DNA of 38,792 nucleotides from positions 1-38,792 of the forward strand of contig DAITMB010000041.1 in assembly GCA_036835375.1 (NCBI GenBank). The letters run 5' to 3'. A program made the position numbers and the translations under genes. Source of the DNA: JANQTF01 sp036835375. GTDB lineage: Bacteria > Bacteroidota > Bacteroidia > J057. Positions 9,196-17,848 of this stretch are shown here, piece after piece. Positions within the stretch are counted from its first letter, which is position 1. Every line of letters begins with the position of its first letter. Under the pieces are notes generated by a model. It was not told where the DNA came from and searched no databases. It was given only the letters and a program-made list of their open reading frames with translations.

Positions 9196-10644
9196 ATGCA
9201 AACCACTTCATTCCTGCTTCTCCTTTGCAGCCTATTTGGGCAATTGGCGCAGGGCCAAAGCATCCTTCGGCTTCACCCGGAAAATCCTCACTATTTCCAG
9301 TACCAAGGGGAGCCCATGATCATCATCGGCTCTGCCGAGCATTATGGGGCAGTTGTAAACCTGGATTTTGATTATCACACCTACCTAAAGACGCTCGGAA
9401 GTGAAGGCTTGAATCATACTCGGCTCTTTACTGGCGCATATATAGAAAAGCAAGGCGACTTTGGTATCAAGAAGAATACTTTGGCTCCGATGGATGGCAG
9501 GGTCATCCTGCCTTGGAAGCGGAGTGCGGAGCCTGGCTTTGCCCTGGGAGGTAATAAATTTGACCTCCAACAATGGGACGGCGCCTACTTTGCCCGACTC
9601 AAAGATTTTATGTCGCTGTCCCGCGACAATGATGTGATGGTGGAGGTCTGTCTTTTTTCGTCTCACTACGATGGTGGCTGGAACTATAGTCCGTTGAATC
9701 CCCAGAACAATATCAATAGCACGGCCCAATTGACAGCTTCAGAGGTGAATTCGTTGAATAACGGGGAATTGCTTGCTTGGCAGGAAAAATATGTGCGCAA
9801 GCTGGTGCAGGAGCTCAATGGCTTCGGCAATTTCTATTTCGAGATTCAAAACGAGCCTTGGGCGGACCAGACAGAGGTCGTATTTACCCGAAACGACTAC
9901 GGCAGTAGCCCCTGGACGGACATCATTCAGGTGGTGTCGCGGGCCTCGAACGACTGGCAGCGGCGCGTGGCCAGTTGGATCAAGGACGAAGAAAGCAAAT
10001 TGCCCAACCAGCACCTGATTTCTCAGAATGTCTCTAACTTTTACTACCCCATCACCGACCCCGATCCGCAAATCGACATCTTCACCTTTCACTACGCCTA
10101 TCCGCGCTCAGTGAGCGATAACTACTACCTCGACAAAGTGATCGGATTCAATGAAACTGGCTTCGCAGGCGGGAAAGACGCTACCTATAGACGCCAAGCG
10201 TGGCAGTTTTTGATGGCCGGTGGGGCACTGTTTAGTCACTTGGACTACTCCTTCTCCGTAGGCTTCGAAAATGGTCAAGACAGCTCTTATCAGTCGCCAG
10301 GAGGCGGAAGCCCTTTGCTGAGGAAGCAGATTGGGATCCTCAAAACCTTCATGGAATCGCTTGATTTTGTGCGACTAAAACCGGATGTCAGCGTGGTGAG
10401 TGCTGCCCCCGGCGCTACGACGCTGGCCCTGAGCGACAGCGAAAGCACTTGGGTGGTGTACTGGGAATCAATGGCGACGAAAACTCATGATCTCACCCTG
10501 GACCTTCCAACTGGCAACTATGTGGCGCGTTGGATGAATGTGGAAACGGGCGCAGAGATAAGCTTAGAGAACATCCAAGGAGGGAAAGTAAAAGTACCGA
10601 ATGACCAATCAGACAAGGTGTTGGTCCTGAAGAAATCGATGTGA
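9196..10644 (+). CDS. Secreted glycoside hydrolase, clan GH-A/DUF4038-like
   Basis: Exported 482-aa enzyme. I chose the ATG at 9196 because a clean signal peptide follows (TSFLLLLCSLFGQLAQGQS); upstream codons in the same frame do not look like a leader. A TIM barrel spans about residues 25-400. FEIQNEPW carries the probable acid/base E220, and GFNETGFAG carries a candidate nucleophile E320, matching the clan GH-A spacing of about 100 residues. The C-terminal 80 residues form a beta domain resembling the putative collagen-binding domain found after DUF4038. The likely action is on polysaccharide outside the cytoplasm; the substrate is not readable. It starts just after the AT-rich rlo island and returns to normal base composition. 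Confidence 0.8.
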   Translation: MQTTSFLLLLCSLFGQLAQGQSILRLHPENPHYFQYQGEPMIIIGSAEHYGAVVNLDFDYHTYLKTLGSEGLNHTRLFTGAYIEKQGDFGIKKNTLAPMDGRVILPWKRSAEPGFALGGNKFDLQQWDGAYFARLKDFMSLSRDNDVMVEVCLFSSHYDGGWNYSPLNPQNNINSTAQLTASEVNSLNNGELLAWQEKYVRKLVQELNGFGNFYFEIQNEPWADQTEVVFTRNDYGSSPWTDIIQVVSRASNDWQRRVASWIKDEESKLPNQHLISQNVSNFYYPITDPDPQIDIFTFHYAYPRSVSDNYYLDKVIGFNETGFAGGKDATYRRQAWQFLMAGGALFSHLDYSFSVGFENGQDSSYQSPGGGSPLLRKQIGILKTFMESLDFVRLKPDVSVVSAAPGATTLALSDSESTWVVYWESMATKTHDLTLDLPTGNYVARWMNVETGAEISLENIQGGKVKVPNDQSDKVLVLKKSM

Positions 10645-10996
10645 AAAATTCCTGTTTCGAGGTGCGTGTCGTTTTGCTATTCCTTGCAAAGTAGGCGTAC
10701 AAAACCAGCATTCATGACCCACTGCCAGTAGTTGAATGCTATCATGATCGAACAGGCCGCCTCGCTGCGTCATCGTTAGACGCAGATGTTTCGAAGCATG
10801 ACGTCATTTGCCGCAGTGGATAGCAAGGTCATAGGGGCCAGAACTCAGAAGAATTGAGTAAGTGGTATTTAAAAAACATAAAGTAATTGACCAACCCATC
10901 CACATCGACCATCGAGCCGAAGTGATTGGGTTGGGCATGGTGGGTGATGATCCGTTTAAATCAGGGTGTTGAAGCTTTTTTCGGGCCAATCTGCCG
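10645..10996. other. Intergenic, hairpins, no supported gene
   Basis: This gap lies between the convergent hydrolase and the minus-strand surface-protein gene. It holds a perfect 7-bp hairpin (ctgcgtc/gacgcag, 10765-10785) and a 10-bp palindrome, ATGACGTCAT, at 10798-10807. A minus-strand stretch of 43 codons (10832-10960) is open and protein-like in composition but has stops at both ends and no start upstream. It could be a gene remnant. No T-run terminator is obvious. Confidence 0.5.
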
Positions 10997-11821
10997 CTAT
11001 CGCCCAAATACAATCAAGCTAAATTCCTTGTTGGTGAGAACGCCGCTGGCATTGTATGTGCGCACCGTGACCTGGCTTGGCGCAGAACCAGAAGTGACCA
11101 CACAAAATCCCGGGGCGGTATCGTTTCGGATTTGGCAGACCATTGCCGGATTGGTACCCGTAGAAAATAGCCCGGGAGGAAAACCTACCACCCTGATCCC
11201 CGTGCCGGTCACACTGGTAGTGCTGACATTATAAGCATCAAAGTTCAGGTTGGGCGTGCCAACGATCGGAAAATTCACCCAAGCCTTCGCAACAGACTTT
11301 GGGTCGGGGGCATCACCTCCAGGAAGTGTCACGGAATTTCCCTGGCTGATCGAGAGGGAATTGCCACTTAAGCTGAGTGTCTGCAGCTCATTCGTAGGAT
11401 CAGCATCGGCATCGTCCACATTTTCGGCACTTTGTGCGTGCATGGCATACGGCACACTGAGAAGCTGGGTGCTACCCAGATTTTCGTAAGCATTGCCGCC
11501 AGCGGGATCCAATTCCACTTGTAAATAGTGCGTGTCTTCACTCCAATCTACATCCGACAGGTCACCGGTGCTGCTCCCACCCCCAATTTGAAGCGCTATC
11601 AAACCCAGTTCGCTGGTCTGCGTGCTGTGCGTCTCTTGATACACGACATTGCCATTGGCAGAACCTTCACGGATCGACATCCGAAAAGCCACATCTTGGT
11701 TTGCCAAAACCTGGCCTTGGGGCGATCGCAGCACCGTCTGATAATTGAATAGGTCTGGTTGTGCGTGAAGATCCAGCAGGAAAATACAAATGAGGAAAGT
11801 GAAGCTTAGGAAGGTTTTCAT
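10997..11821 (-). CDS. Secreted surface protein of the Bacteroidota 'YQ-VLR' type
   Basis: The ATG at 11821 is chosen because it opens a signal peptide (MKTFLSFTFLICIFLLDLHA, about 20 residues); the longer frame adds non-leader residues. The product is 274 aa. The mature N-terminal domain begins FNYQTVLRSPQGQVLANQ and includes STQTSELGLIALQIG and the STQLLSVPYAMHAQ motif. This module is very common at the start of secreted or adhesin-like Bacteroidota proteins, often ahead of fibre-like tails. The C-terminal 110 residues are beta-rich and unrecognised. It lies 38 bases after the T9SS-sorted protein gene at 11860 and is probably co-transcribed with it. The function is unknown; a cell-surface or extracellular role is inferred. 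Confidence 0.78.
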   Translation of the reverse strand: MKTFLSFTFLICIFLLDLHAQPDLFNYQTVLRSPQGQVLANQDVAFRMSIREGSANGNVVYQETHSTQTSELGLIALQIGGGSSTGDLSDVDWSEDTHYLQVELDPAGGNAYENLGSTQLLSVPYAMHAQSAENVDDADADPTNELQTLSLSGNSLSISQGNSVTLPGGDAPDPKSVAKAWVNFPIVGTPNLNFDAYNVSTTSVTGTGIRVVGFPPGLFSTGTNPAMVCQIRNDTAPGFCVVTSGSAPSQVTVRTYNASGVLTNKEFSLIVFGR

Positions 11822-11859
11822 GTCAAGGGTTTGTTTAGATGTGTTGAAATTGAAAAAAA

Positions 11860-12327
11860 TCAAGGATTCGCTTTGAGAAATCGATGTCGTGCGGCAGCAC
11901 CCGTCTCAGATTGGCTCACTTGCAGCACATAATGTCCAGGCTCCAGCCGTTCCATCGAGAGGGCAATCTCTTCGGCAAGCAGGGTATTTCCGCTGAGGAC
12001 CTGCCTTCCATGAAGATCAAACACCTGCCATTGATACCAGCCGGGGGCCGACACAGCAAGCATCAAGTGAGCATGCACCGGGTTGGGATAGGCGAAAAAG
12101 CCTTCGATGAAGGGAGCAGAGAGGTCGGTGACAGATGTGTATGGCTGCTGAAATCCCTGCGTTAGCATGGTGGTGCCCGTCAGGGTTTGCACGGCAAATT
12201 CTCCCACACTGAAAGTCGCTTGAACGCTGGCTCCAGCTTGGAGATCACCGGCGGTGCTGACCAATTGTTGTGCTTTGGTAGGGATGGTTAGGCATAGGAG
12301 AAAAACGAAAGCGAGTGAAGAATACAT
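11860..12327 (-). CDS. Small secreted protein with T9SS type A sorting domain
   Basis: The product is 155 aa with a signal peptide (about residues 1-19, ending TKA). A short middle region (FSVGEFAVQTLTG, TQGFQQPY) is a conserved motif seen just before sorting domains in many Bacteroidota proteins. A C-terminal T9SS type A domain covers about residues 75-155, with FAYPNPVHAHLML, VFDLHGRQV and LEPGHYVLQVSQS. The protein should cross the outer membrane through the type IX machinery and be attached or released. Little is left besides the sorting module, so it may be a scaffold or partner of the protein encoded at 10997-11821. It heads a two-gene minus-strand unit. Confidence 0.85.
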   Translation of the reverse strand: MYSSLAFVFLLCLTIPTKAQQLVSTAGDLQAGASVQATFSVGEFAVQTLTGTTMLTQGFQQPYTSVTDLSAPFIEGFFAYPNPVHAHLMLAVSAPGWYQWQVFDLHGRQVLSGNTLLAEEIALSMERLEPGHYVLQVSQSETGAAARHRFLKANP

Positions 12328-12484
12328 GGGTGAAAAAGTAAGGTGAAGGAGGGGCTTGTGATCTAGTCAAAGCTCTTCTTCTCTCTTCATTTTTCACTCC
12401 GGAAGAATGCCCTTTGTTAAAATTGGGGGAATTCCCCTACCTGCGGCGAGGGTAGATGTGTTGAGTCAAAATGCCTCGAACTCG

Positions 12485-13126
12485 CTAAGGTTCCAAAAGG
12501 CCCTGCGTGAAGGCTGCCTTCACGATTCCAGCAGTGTTACGAACGCCCAACTTTTGCAGCAGATTGAGTCGGTGGGATTCCACGGTCTTGGGAGAAAGAA
12601 AAAGTCGGTCTGCGATTTCCTGTGTCGTGAGTTCGTCTACGATGAGCTGTAGCACCTCCTTTTCGCGGCGGGTGAGCTTTGGGCGAAACTGGCTCCCCAG
12701 ACTTGTGCCGCCAATGGAGTCCCGAATGAGCGCTTCTTTGATTTCTGCTTGCAAATATTGCTCTCCCCGATACACCGTTTCGATCGCTTCTTGTAATTCC
12801 TTGAGTGTCGTATTTTTGAGTAAATAGCCAGAAGCACGATTTTTCATCATATTTTTGACAAGTACCGTCTGGTTGTAGGTCGTCAGTGCGAGCACTTTCA
12901 GGGTCGGGAAGTCGCGGGTAAGCTCGCGACACAGTTGAATGCCATCCCCATCGGGAAGGTTGATGTCGAGCAAAAGCACATCTGGGAGAGATGCAGCCAA
13001 CCCTTCGCGCGTGTCGGTCACCGTCAGAAATTGCCCCACAAATTGAAAATGCGGCACATTGGCCAGCAGCTCCTTGATCCCATTGATGATCAGCAAGTGG
13101 TCGTCGGTGATAGCTACTTTGATCAT
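12485..13126 (-). CDS. NarL/LuxR-family response regulator
   Basis: The product is 213 aa. The receiver domain has acidic residues D8/D9 and phospho-acceptor D54 (LLLDINLPDG), a TTY switch region, and a conserved lysine in GYLLKN. A C-terminal LuxR-type helix-turn-helix (about residues 148-210) shows LTRREKEVLQLI, TTQEIADRLF and SPKTVESHRLNLL. It is the cytoplasmic DNA-binding partner of the sensor kinase; the two genes overlap by 4 bases (ATGA), a sign of translational coupling. Target genes are not evident. The surface-protein operon next in the same direction (12327-10997) is a possible target by proximity only. Confidence 0.95.
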   Translation of the reverse strand: MIKVAITDDHLLIINGIKELLANVPHFQFVGQFLTVTDTREGLAASLPDVLLLDINLPDGDGIQLCRELTRDFPTLKVLALTTYNQTVLVKNMMKNRASGYLLKNTTLKELQEAIETVYRGEQYLQAEIKEALIRDSIGGTSLGSQFRPKLTRREKEVLQLIVDELTTQEIADRLFLSPKTVESHRLNLLQKLGVRNTAGIVKAAFTQGLLEP

Positions 13127-15132
13127 GATCCAATTGAAGGTGCTGATAAGGGGATTTCGATAAAAAAGGAGCTTCCCCGCCCTGGCGTAGATTCAATCGA
13201 AAGATGCCCTTGAAGGTATTGGACGCGGGAGCGAAGGTTTTTTAAGCCCATTCCATCAGCATCAAAGGCAGCGTGCGGATCAAATCCCACCCCATTATCT
13301 TCTGCCGTGAGAATGACGGAGTTTTCGTGCTGATTGAGTTGTAGGAGAATTTCGGAGGCCTGACTGTGTCGGATCATGTTGTTGAGAAGTTCCTGAGCAG
13401 CGCGGTAAATGATTAACTCCATTTGATCAGGAAGGCGCTCTTGTCCTCCGAAGTGCGTGAACTCGACATGGAGGTCGGAGCTATGGTTGATTCCATTGAC
13501 GAATTCCTGAAGCGACTCTGCCAGGCCATATTTGATCAGGATCTCTGGCATCATGTTATGGGCGATTCGGCGAATCTCGCGGCTCGCATCGTCCAGTGCT
13601 CCAAGTGCGTCGTTGAATCTGGGATGGTCGAGCAAGCCCGGCGAGCTTTGCTGCACCGCGTTAAATTGCAGCTTGATCGCCGCGAGAAGGCTGCTGAGTC
13701 CATCGTGTAGTTCTCTTGCGATCCGATTGCGCTCCTTTTCCTCTCCAGTCATGACATTTTTCAGGGCACTGAGTTCCTGCGCTTGCTGAAGTTGAAACAG
13801 GCGCTGGTCATGTCGCTTTTTTCGCTCTACAAAAGCCCAAACAAGCATGGCGACAAAGGCTCCCAAGGCCAGAAAGCCTGCCATGCCAAGCTGAAGCAAA
13901 ATCCGCTGCCGCTGGACTTTCGCATTTGCCTGCGTGATTTCTACTTGAACCTCAGCGAGTTGACGATCCTTGACTTCTGTCTCATACTTCGCTGACAGCT
14001 CCGACGTGATGCGGAGTTTTTCTTGGGTCAACACGGAGTCCCTCAGCCGGGTGTAAGATGCGAGATGCTGATAAGCGGCTGCCATCTTCCCCTCCCGATG
14101 GAGCAGTGTCGCCAGCTTCCAGTGCCCAGTGGTCTGCGTACCAAATGCCCGAAGGTCTTCCGCAATCACGAGGGCTTCCTCAATCAAAGCAATGCCCCTC
14201 GCAGGATGGCCATTGGCATGCCATACCGAGCCTGTTGCGATCATCGTCTCGGCCATCTCCATTTTCTGTCCCAACTTCCTGCGAATCTCCAGGGCCTGCA
14301 CGAGGTACATCGCGGCGCTGTCGAGTTGTCCCATTTCTTCGTGGAGAACCCCCAGTCGATGAAGATTATACGCAGCGCCCCAGCGGTCTTGGTGTTGAAG
14401 GTCGATGGCGAGCGCCCGCTGAAAGTAAGTGGCTGCTACTTCCAGCTTTCCCAGATCGAAATACACCCCGCCAGTATTGCTCAGCACATTGGCAAGCTCG
14501 ATCGGGTCATTCGAACTTTGTAGAATCTCTTCGGCTCGCGCATAATGCTGAAGGGCTTCTTCGGGATGACCCATTTTGCGGCTAATTGAGCCAAGGCTGT
14601 TGAGGGTGTTGCCTACTGCTTCGCATTTACCAAGCGATTCATTCAGCGCCAGTTCGCGGTAAAGGTATGTGGTAGCCTCCTCGTAGTTGCCCATGAGACC
14701 ATGCACCACTCCGAGGTTGAAAATGGCTCCTGTGGAGGCGCTTGTCAAGCCCCAGGCTTCGTAGCGATCCAAGGCGCGCTCTAGCGCCGCAATAGACGCC
14801 GGATAATTGCCCAAAAAGCGCTGAATCAAGCCTTCATAATGGTCGGACCGCGCGATCGCCATCGAGTCACCCCGCTCATTTGCCAACTTGCGTGCTTGCG
14901 CATTGTATTGCTGCGCCTGATGGGAATCGTTGGAAATGAGATTCCACGTGAGCCGATGAAGCCAGTAGATTTTACTGCTATCAACTTCGGCAGCCAACAA
15001 TTCGCTCCGCAAGCTATCGATCAGCGCTGGACGCTGCGCCATGCTGGAAAGTGGAATACTTGCTAGCAGCCACAAGAAAGCCAGCACCTTTCCGATGTGG
15101 TAGATCGTGGAATATGTGAGGGAAATTTCCAT
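13123..15132 (-). CDS. TPR-containing sensor histidine kinase (HisKA_3)
   Basis: Membrane sensor kinase. The ATG at 15132 gives 669 aa and is preferred over a TTG nine codons upstream. A signal/anchor (about residues 12-33) leads into six or more tetratricopeptide repeats (about 75-330), then a coiled coil and one transmembrane helix (about 405-430, LGMAGFLALGAFVAMLVWAF). A HisKA_3 dimerisation box, RIARELHDGLSS, carries phospho-acceptor H476. A HATPase domain follows, with an N-box near ELLNNMIRHS and G-box DNGVGFDP. The TPR region should lie outside the cytoplasm and sense a protein or peptide signal, as in similar Bacteroidota kinases; the ligand is unknown. It is co-translated with the response regulator. 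Confidence 0.93.
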   Translation of the reverse strand: MEISLTYSTIYHIGKVLAFLWLLASIPLSSMAQRPALIDSLRSELLAAEVDSSKIYWLHRLTWNLISNDSHQAQQYNAQARKLANERGDSMAIARSDHYEGLIQRFLGNYPASIAALERALDRYEAWGLTSASTGAIFNLGVVHGLMGNYEEATTYLYRELALNESLGKCEAVGNTLNSLGSISRKMGHPEEALQHYARAEEILQSSNDPIELANVLSNTGGVYFDLGKLEVAATYFQRALAIDLQHQDRWGAAYNLHRLGVLHEEMGQLDSAAMYLVQALEIRRKLGQKMEMAETMIATGSVWHANGHPARGIALIEEALVIAEDLRAFGTQTTGHWKLATLLHREGKMAAAYQHLASYTRLRDSVLTQEKLRITSELSAKYETEVKDRQLAEVQVEITQANAKVQRQRILLQLGMAGFLALGAFVAMLVWAFVERKKRHDQRLFQLQQAQELSALKNVMTGEEKERNRIARELHDGLSSLLAAIKLQFNAVQQSSPGLLDHPRFNDALGALDDASREIRRIAHNMMPEILIKYGLAESLQEFVNGINHSSDLHVEFTHFGGQERLPDQMELIIYRAAQELLNNMIRHSQASEILLQLNQHENSVILTAEDNGVGFDPHAAFDADGMGLKNLRSRVQYLQGHLSIESTPGRGSSFFIEIPLSAPSIGS

Positions 15133-15485
15133 ATGTCTGACTTGCTGAGGTGGCGCCAATCAGAATTTTTAGGATCATGGTTGCTGCCTGCGGGAACGAG
15201 CGGAGAGCGAGCAGGGAGAAATGATCAGACATTCGCTCAACCACCGCTGAGTAAATATAAGCGATCATGGGCCAAGAGTTTCCCTCAAGCCAATAAATCA
15301 GGGAATACCCTGAGAGATGGAGTTGCGGTTTTGTGAGTGTGAATGACGCCAATGTGAGCGCAACATCCGATGGCGAGTTCCCCACAACACAATAGCCCAG
15401 CTACGGGCCGGGCTATTATGATGACGTGTTGAATAAGAATGGCAGAGCTTGTCTTCAACTAAATATTTCCACAATTTCCCTCAAC
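15133..15485. other. Intergenic region upstream of the sensor kinase
   Basis: This region separates the end of dsbD from the start of the kinase, both on the minus strand. Apart from the hairpin at 15391-15417 I see no gene. No full TAnnTTTG box is present on the minus strand, so the kinase promoter is not identified. Confidence 0.5.
15391..15417 (-). terminator. Hairpin downstream of dsbD
   Basis: A perfect 8-bp inverted repeat (aatagccc at 15391-15398 and gggctatt at 15410-15417) encloses an 11-base loop. It sits about 70 bases past the dsbD stop in its direction of transcription. There is no clean T-run after it on the minus strand, so it may be an mRNA 3' end stabiliser rather than a strong terminator. 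Confidence 0.5.
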
Positions 15486-16775
15486 TTAATTTTCCAAAAA
15501 CAAGCCCATTTCTTCCGTTTTGAGGTAGTCGTTGGTCTTGTAGAGCAAATTCCCTCCGGTATCGGTGATCAGAAAAAAGGGCAGGCCCACTTTTAGTTCA
15601 GGGAATCGAGGGTCGTCACGATATTCTTTGAATAAGTCGGAGCTGTCATACACTTTCAGCAAAATGGCCTTTTGCAAGGAGGCATTCAATACCGGATTTT
15701 CCTGGGCCAATCGCTCAAATGCTTTACAGTTGGCACACCAGTTTCCGAAAAAGTCGATGAACACGGGCTTGCCACTCTGCTTTGCCGCAGCATAAGCTGC
15801 TTCACGATCCAGGTACCAGGTGAGGTTTCCTTTTTGCTCAGTGATGCCACCAGAGGATACCGATGCTGATGCACCCGTCGAGTGGGTCAAGCCCGCTGGA
15901 ATCATACCGCGGAGCACGACCAGCGCAGACACCAGCACCAACAGCGACCACAAGGAGCGCTCCATTCGCTCGAATCCATTCGCTCCATTGCCTTGCACCC
16001 GATAGGCGGCGAGCAAGAATAGCAGCGTACCCATGCCGATGGCGGAGACTGCTCCCGGATCAAAACCCCAAGTCAGCAAAGCCTTTTCAAGGTAGGTGTA
16101 AGCAAAATAAATGATGAACAGGCCCAATGCCATTTGCACATACTGCATCCAAGTACCGGATTTTGGGAGCTTGACGCCGAAAATGCCGATCAGCAGAAAA
16201 GGAATGCCCAGGCCCAAGCCAAATGCAAACATTTTTACCGCAGCCACAGCGACTGTCCCGACAGAAACAACGCCTCCAGCCTGACTCACCAGCCCCACCA
16301 ACACGCTGATGACCACAGGTCCTACGCATGAAGAAGCCAGAAGCCCTGCGCCGAGACCCATCAAGAAAGTGCCCGAAAGTCCTTGGCGCTTGTTGGGGTC
16401 TGCTCCACCGCTGAACCAGGGTAGGTGCAACCAGCCAGCAGCTGCCAAGCCCATGACCAATAGGATGCCTGCGATCACAAGATTGGTCACCGGATAGCGC
16501 ATCACCTCATTGAAGGCGCCACCAGTGACACCGGCGATCAGCCCGAATCCCAGATAGATCGTAGCAAGTCCGAAATAGTACATCAGCGGATGCAAAAACG
16601 CCCGATTGGCTGTCCCACGGCCCCGCAAGACATTGATGGTGATGGGGTAGAGGGGATAGGTGCAAGGCAGCAAGCTGGCCAAAACCCCTCCGATGAATAG
16701 AAAAAAGAAGGCGCCGGGGCCCACTTGGTCGGCTGCAAGCTGGGTTTCTACCCAAGTATTGAGTTGACTAAGCAT
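15486..16775 (-). CDS. dsbD: DsbD-type thiol:disulfide interchange protein
   Basis: Inner-membrane electron carrier, 429 aa. An eight-helix-type CcdA/DsbD transmembrane core (about residues 18-300) carries the paired redox cysteines C38 (LLPCTYPLYP) and C150 (ASSCVGPVV). A C-terminal thioredoxin-like domain has WCANC with C347/C350. The N-terminal DsbD-alpha domain of the E. coli protein is absent, as is common in Bacteroidota. It should pass electrons from cytoplasmic thioredoxin across the membrane to reduce periplasmic proteins. It lies 91 bases downstream of the ArsC-like lipoprotein gene in the same direction, a probable operon, which suggests that protein as a client. Confidence 0.9.
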   Translation of the reverse strand: MLSQLNTWVETQLAADQVGPGAFFFLFIGGVLASLLPCTYPLYPITINVLRGRGTANRAFLHPLMYYFGLATIYLGFGLIAGVTGGAFNEVMRYPVTNLVIAGILLVMGLAAAGWLHLPWFSGGADPNKRQGLSGTFLMGLGAGLLASSCVGPVVISVLVGLVSQAGGVVSVGTVAVAAVKMFAFGLGLGIPFLLIGIFGVKLPKSGTWMQYVQMALGLFIIYFAYTYLEKALLTWGFDPGAVSAIGMGTLLFLLAAYRVQGNGANGFERMERSLWSLLVLVSALVVLRGMIPAGLTHSTGASASVSSGGITEQKGNLTWYLDREAAYAAAKQSGKPVFIDFFGNWCANCKAFERLAQENPVLNASLQKAILLKVYDSSDLFKEYRDDPRFPELKVGLPFFLITDTGGNLLYKTNDYLKTEEMGLFLEN

Positions 16776-16866
16776 GGATGCAGAGTTAGGGGTAGGTCAT
16801 ATGAATAAACTAGCGCCTCCTCGTCGCAGCCAAAGATGGCCGAACCAGAAAGTCGCAGGTCACTCC

Positions 16867-17631
16867 TCAGCCCTTGACTTGAGAAAACAGGTAGAGCATT
16901 TCTCGGGCGATCTGCTCACTGCGCTCTGTGTATTTTGCAGCTTCTTGATCCGTGCCATCGAATGCTTTGGGATCTTCATATGGAATGGCTACGCGGAGAG
17001 AAGCTCCTGCCACAACGGGGCAGTTTTTGTCGGCCTCCGAGCAGGTCATCACTGCACAGAAATTTTCGGTCGGGTTGCCATCGGCATCATACTTCTTGGA
17101 GTAGGCCTGCAAAGGAGCAGCACCCTGGGCGTAGCTGACAGCATAGATCGGATTGTCCCCTTCTTGCATCGTCTCAATGGCAAATCCAGCTTTTTTCATG
17201 GCATTTACCGCACGTGGATTGAAGGCAGTAGTCTCCGTACCTCCAGAATAAGTCTCCACGCCATTGATGCCATAATAAGCTGCAGCTGTAGAAGCCCAGA
17301 TCTGAGAGATGTGGCTACGGCGCGAGTTGTGAGTGCAAATGAAGGTCAAGCGAGCTTCCTGGTTTGCGGAATGTTGGCTTTTGACATAGAGGGCAATTTT
17401 TTTCAAAGCACGCTTGCGCTCTTCAGGAATTTGATCAAACTCAGCCGAAATTCCTTCTGCATAGGCGAGGACTTCAGGTCGAAGGGTCAATTGAACGGTC
17501 GCAGGGGCTGAAGCCACACTGGTCGTTTGCGTGGTTGCTAACTGCTCGGATGGTTGGTCTTCGCAGGACCATAAGCCGAGAGCAAAGCAGGCGCTGAGGC
17601 CGAGAAAAGTGAAAATGCGAAACTGTTGCAT
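16867..17631 (-). CDS. Exported ArsC/LMW-phosphatase-like lipoprotein
   Basis: The product is 254 aa. The ATG at 17631 gives a lipoprotein leader with lipobox LWSC (C23), followed by a Thr/Ser/Ala linker (about 30-48). The rest matches the low-molecular-weight protein-tyrosine-phosphatase/arsenate reductase family. P-loop CTHNSRRS has catalytic C99 and R105, with the usual Gly replaced by H101. Downstream, C197 and C204 stand in CSEADKNC, the C-x6-C spacing of thioredoxin-coupled ArsC enzymes, with another Cys at C192. An Asp-Pro motif (YEDPKAFDG) is the likely general acid. Homologues of this Bacteroidota type that I know are cytoplasmic, so the leader is odd. Next to dsbD, it may be a membrane-anchored arsenate reductase or phosphatase reduced by DsbD; that is inference. 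Confidence 0.82.
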   Translation of the reverse strand: MQQFRIFTFLGLSACFALGLWSCEDQPSEQLATTQTTSVASAPATVQLTLRPEVLAYAEGISAEFDQIPEERKRALKKIALYVKSQHSANQEARLTFICTHNSRRSHISQIWASTAAAYYGINGVETYSGGTETTAFNPRAVNAMKKAGFAIETMQEGDNPIYAVSYAQGAAPLQAYSKKYDADGNPTENFCAVMTCSEADKNCPVVAGASLRVAIPYEDPKAFDGTDQEAAKYTERSEQIAREMLYLFSQVKG

Positions 17632-17768
17632 GAGCGTTGGGCGGTTGAATGACACAGTGGTTGTGCACGACGGGTGCACGATTTCCATCGCAATACTACG
17701 ATAGTCTATTTCTTCCACCAAATGTTTTCGTGCTCAGAGTGAAATGCTTTTTCTCTTGCGGGGTGATG

Positions 17769-17846
17769 TTACCACTAAGCCACTGAGGGCACTAAGGTTC
17801 AGGGATTTCTAAGTGTCTCTAAGTGTTCTTACTTTCTTAGTGGTAA
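17769..17846. repeat. Palindromic REP-like element
   Basis: Perfect 11-bp outer inverted repeats (TTACCACTAAG at 17769-17779 and CTTAGTGGTAA at 17836-17846) enclose a 56-base core. The core contains further ACTAAG/CTAAGTG-type partial copies, so the whole could fold into one long imperfect hairpin. It ends 2 bases before the stop codon of the DUF6687 gene. Similar 'CACTAAGG' repeats are scattered through many bacterial genomes (family knowledge, not checked). It may act as a transcript 3' end. Confidence 0.7.
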
Positions 17847-17848
17847 AA

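Noticed and set aside
12537..13196. Minus-strand frame of 219 codons across the response regulator
   Set aside because: The regulator frame has a full receiver and LuxR helix-turn-helix. The alternative is Arg/His/Ser-rich and spans the kinase end, typical of a shadow.
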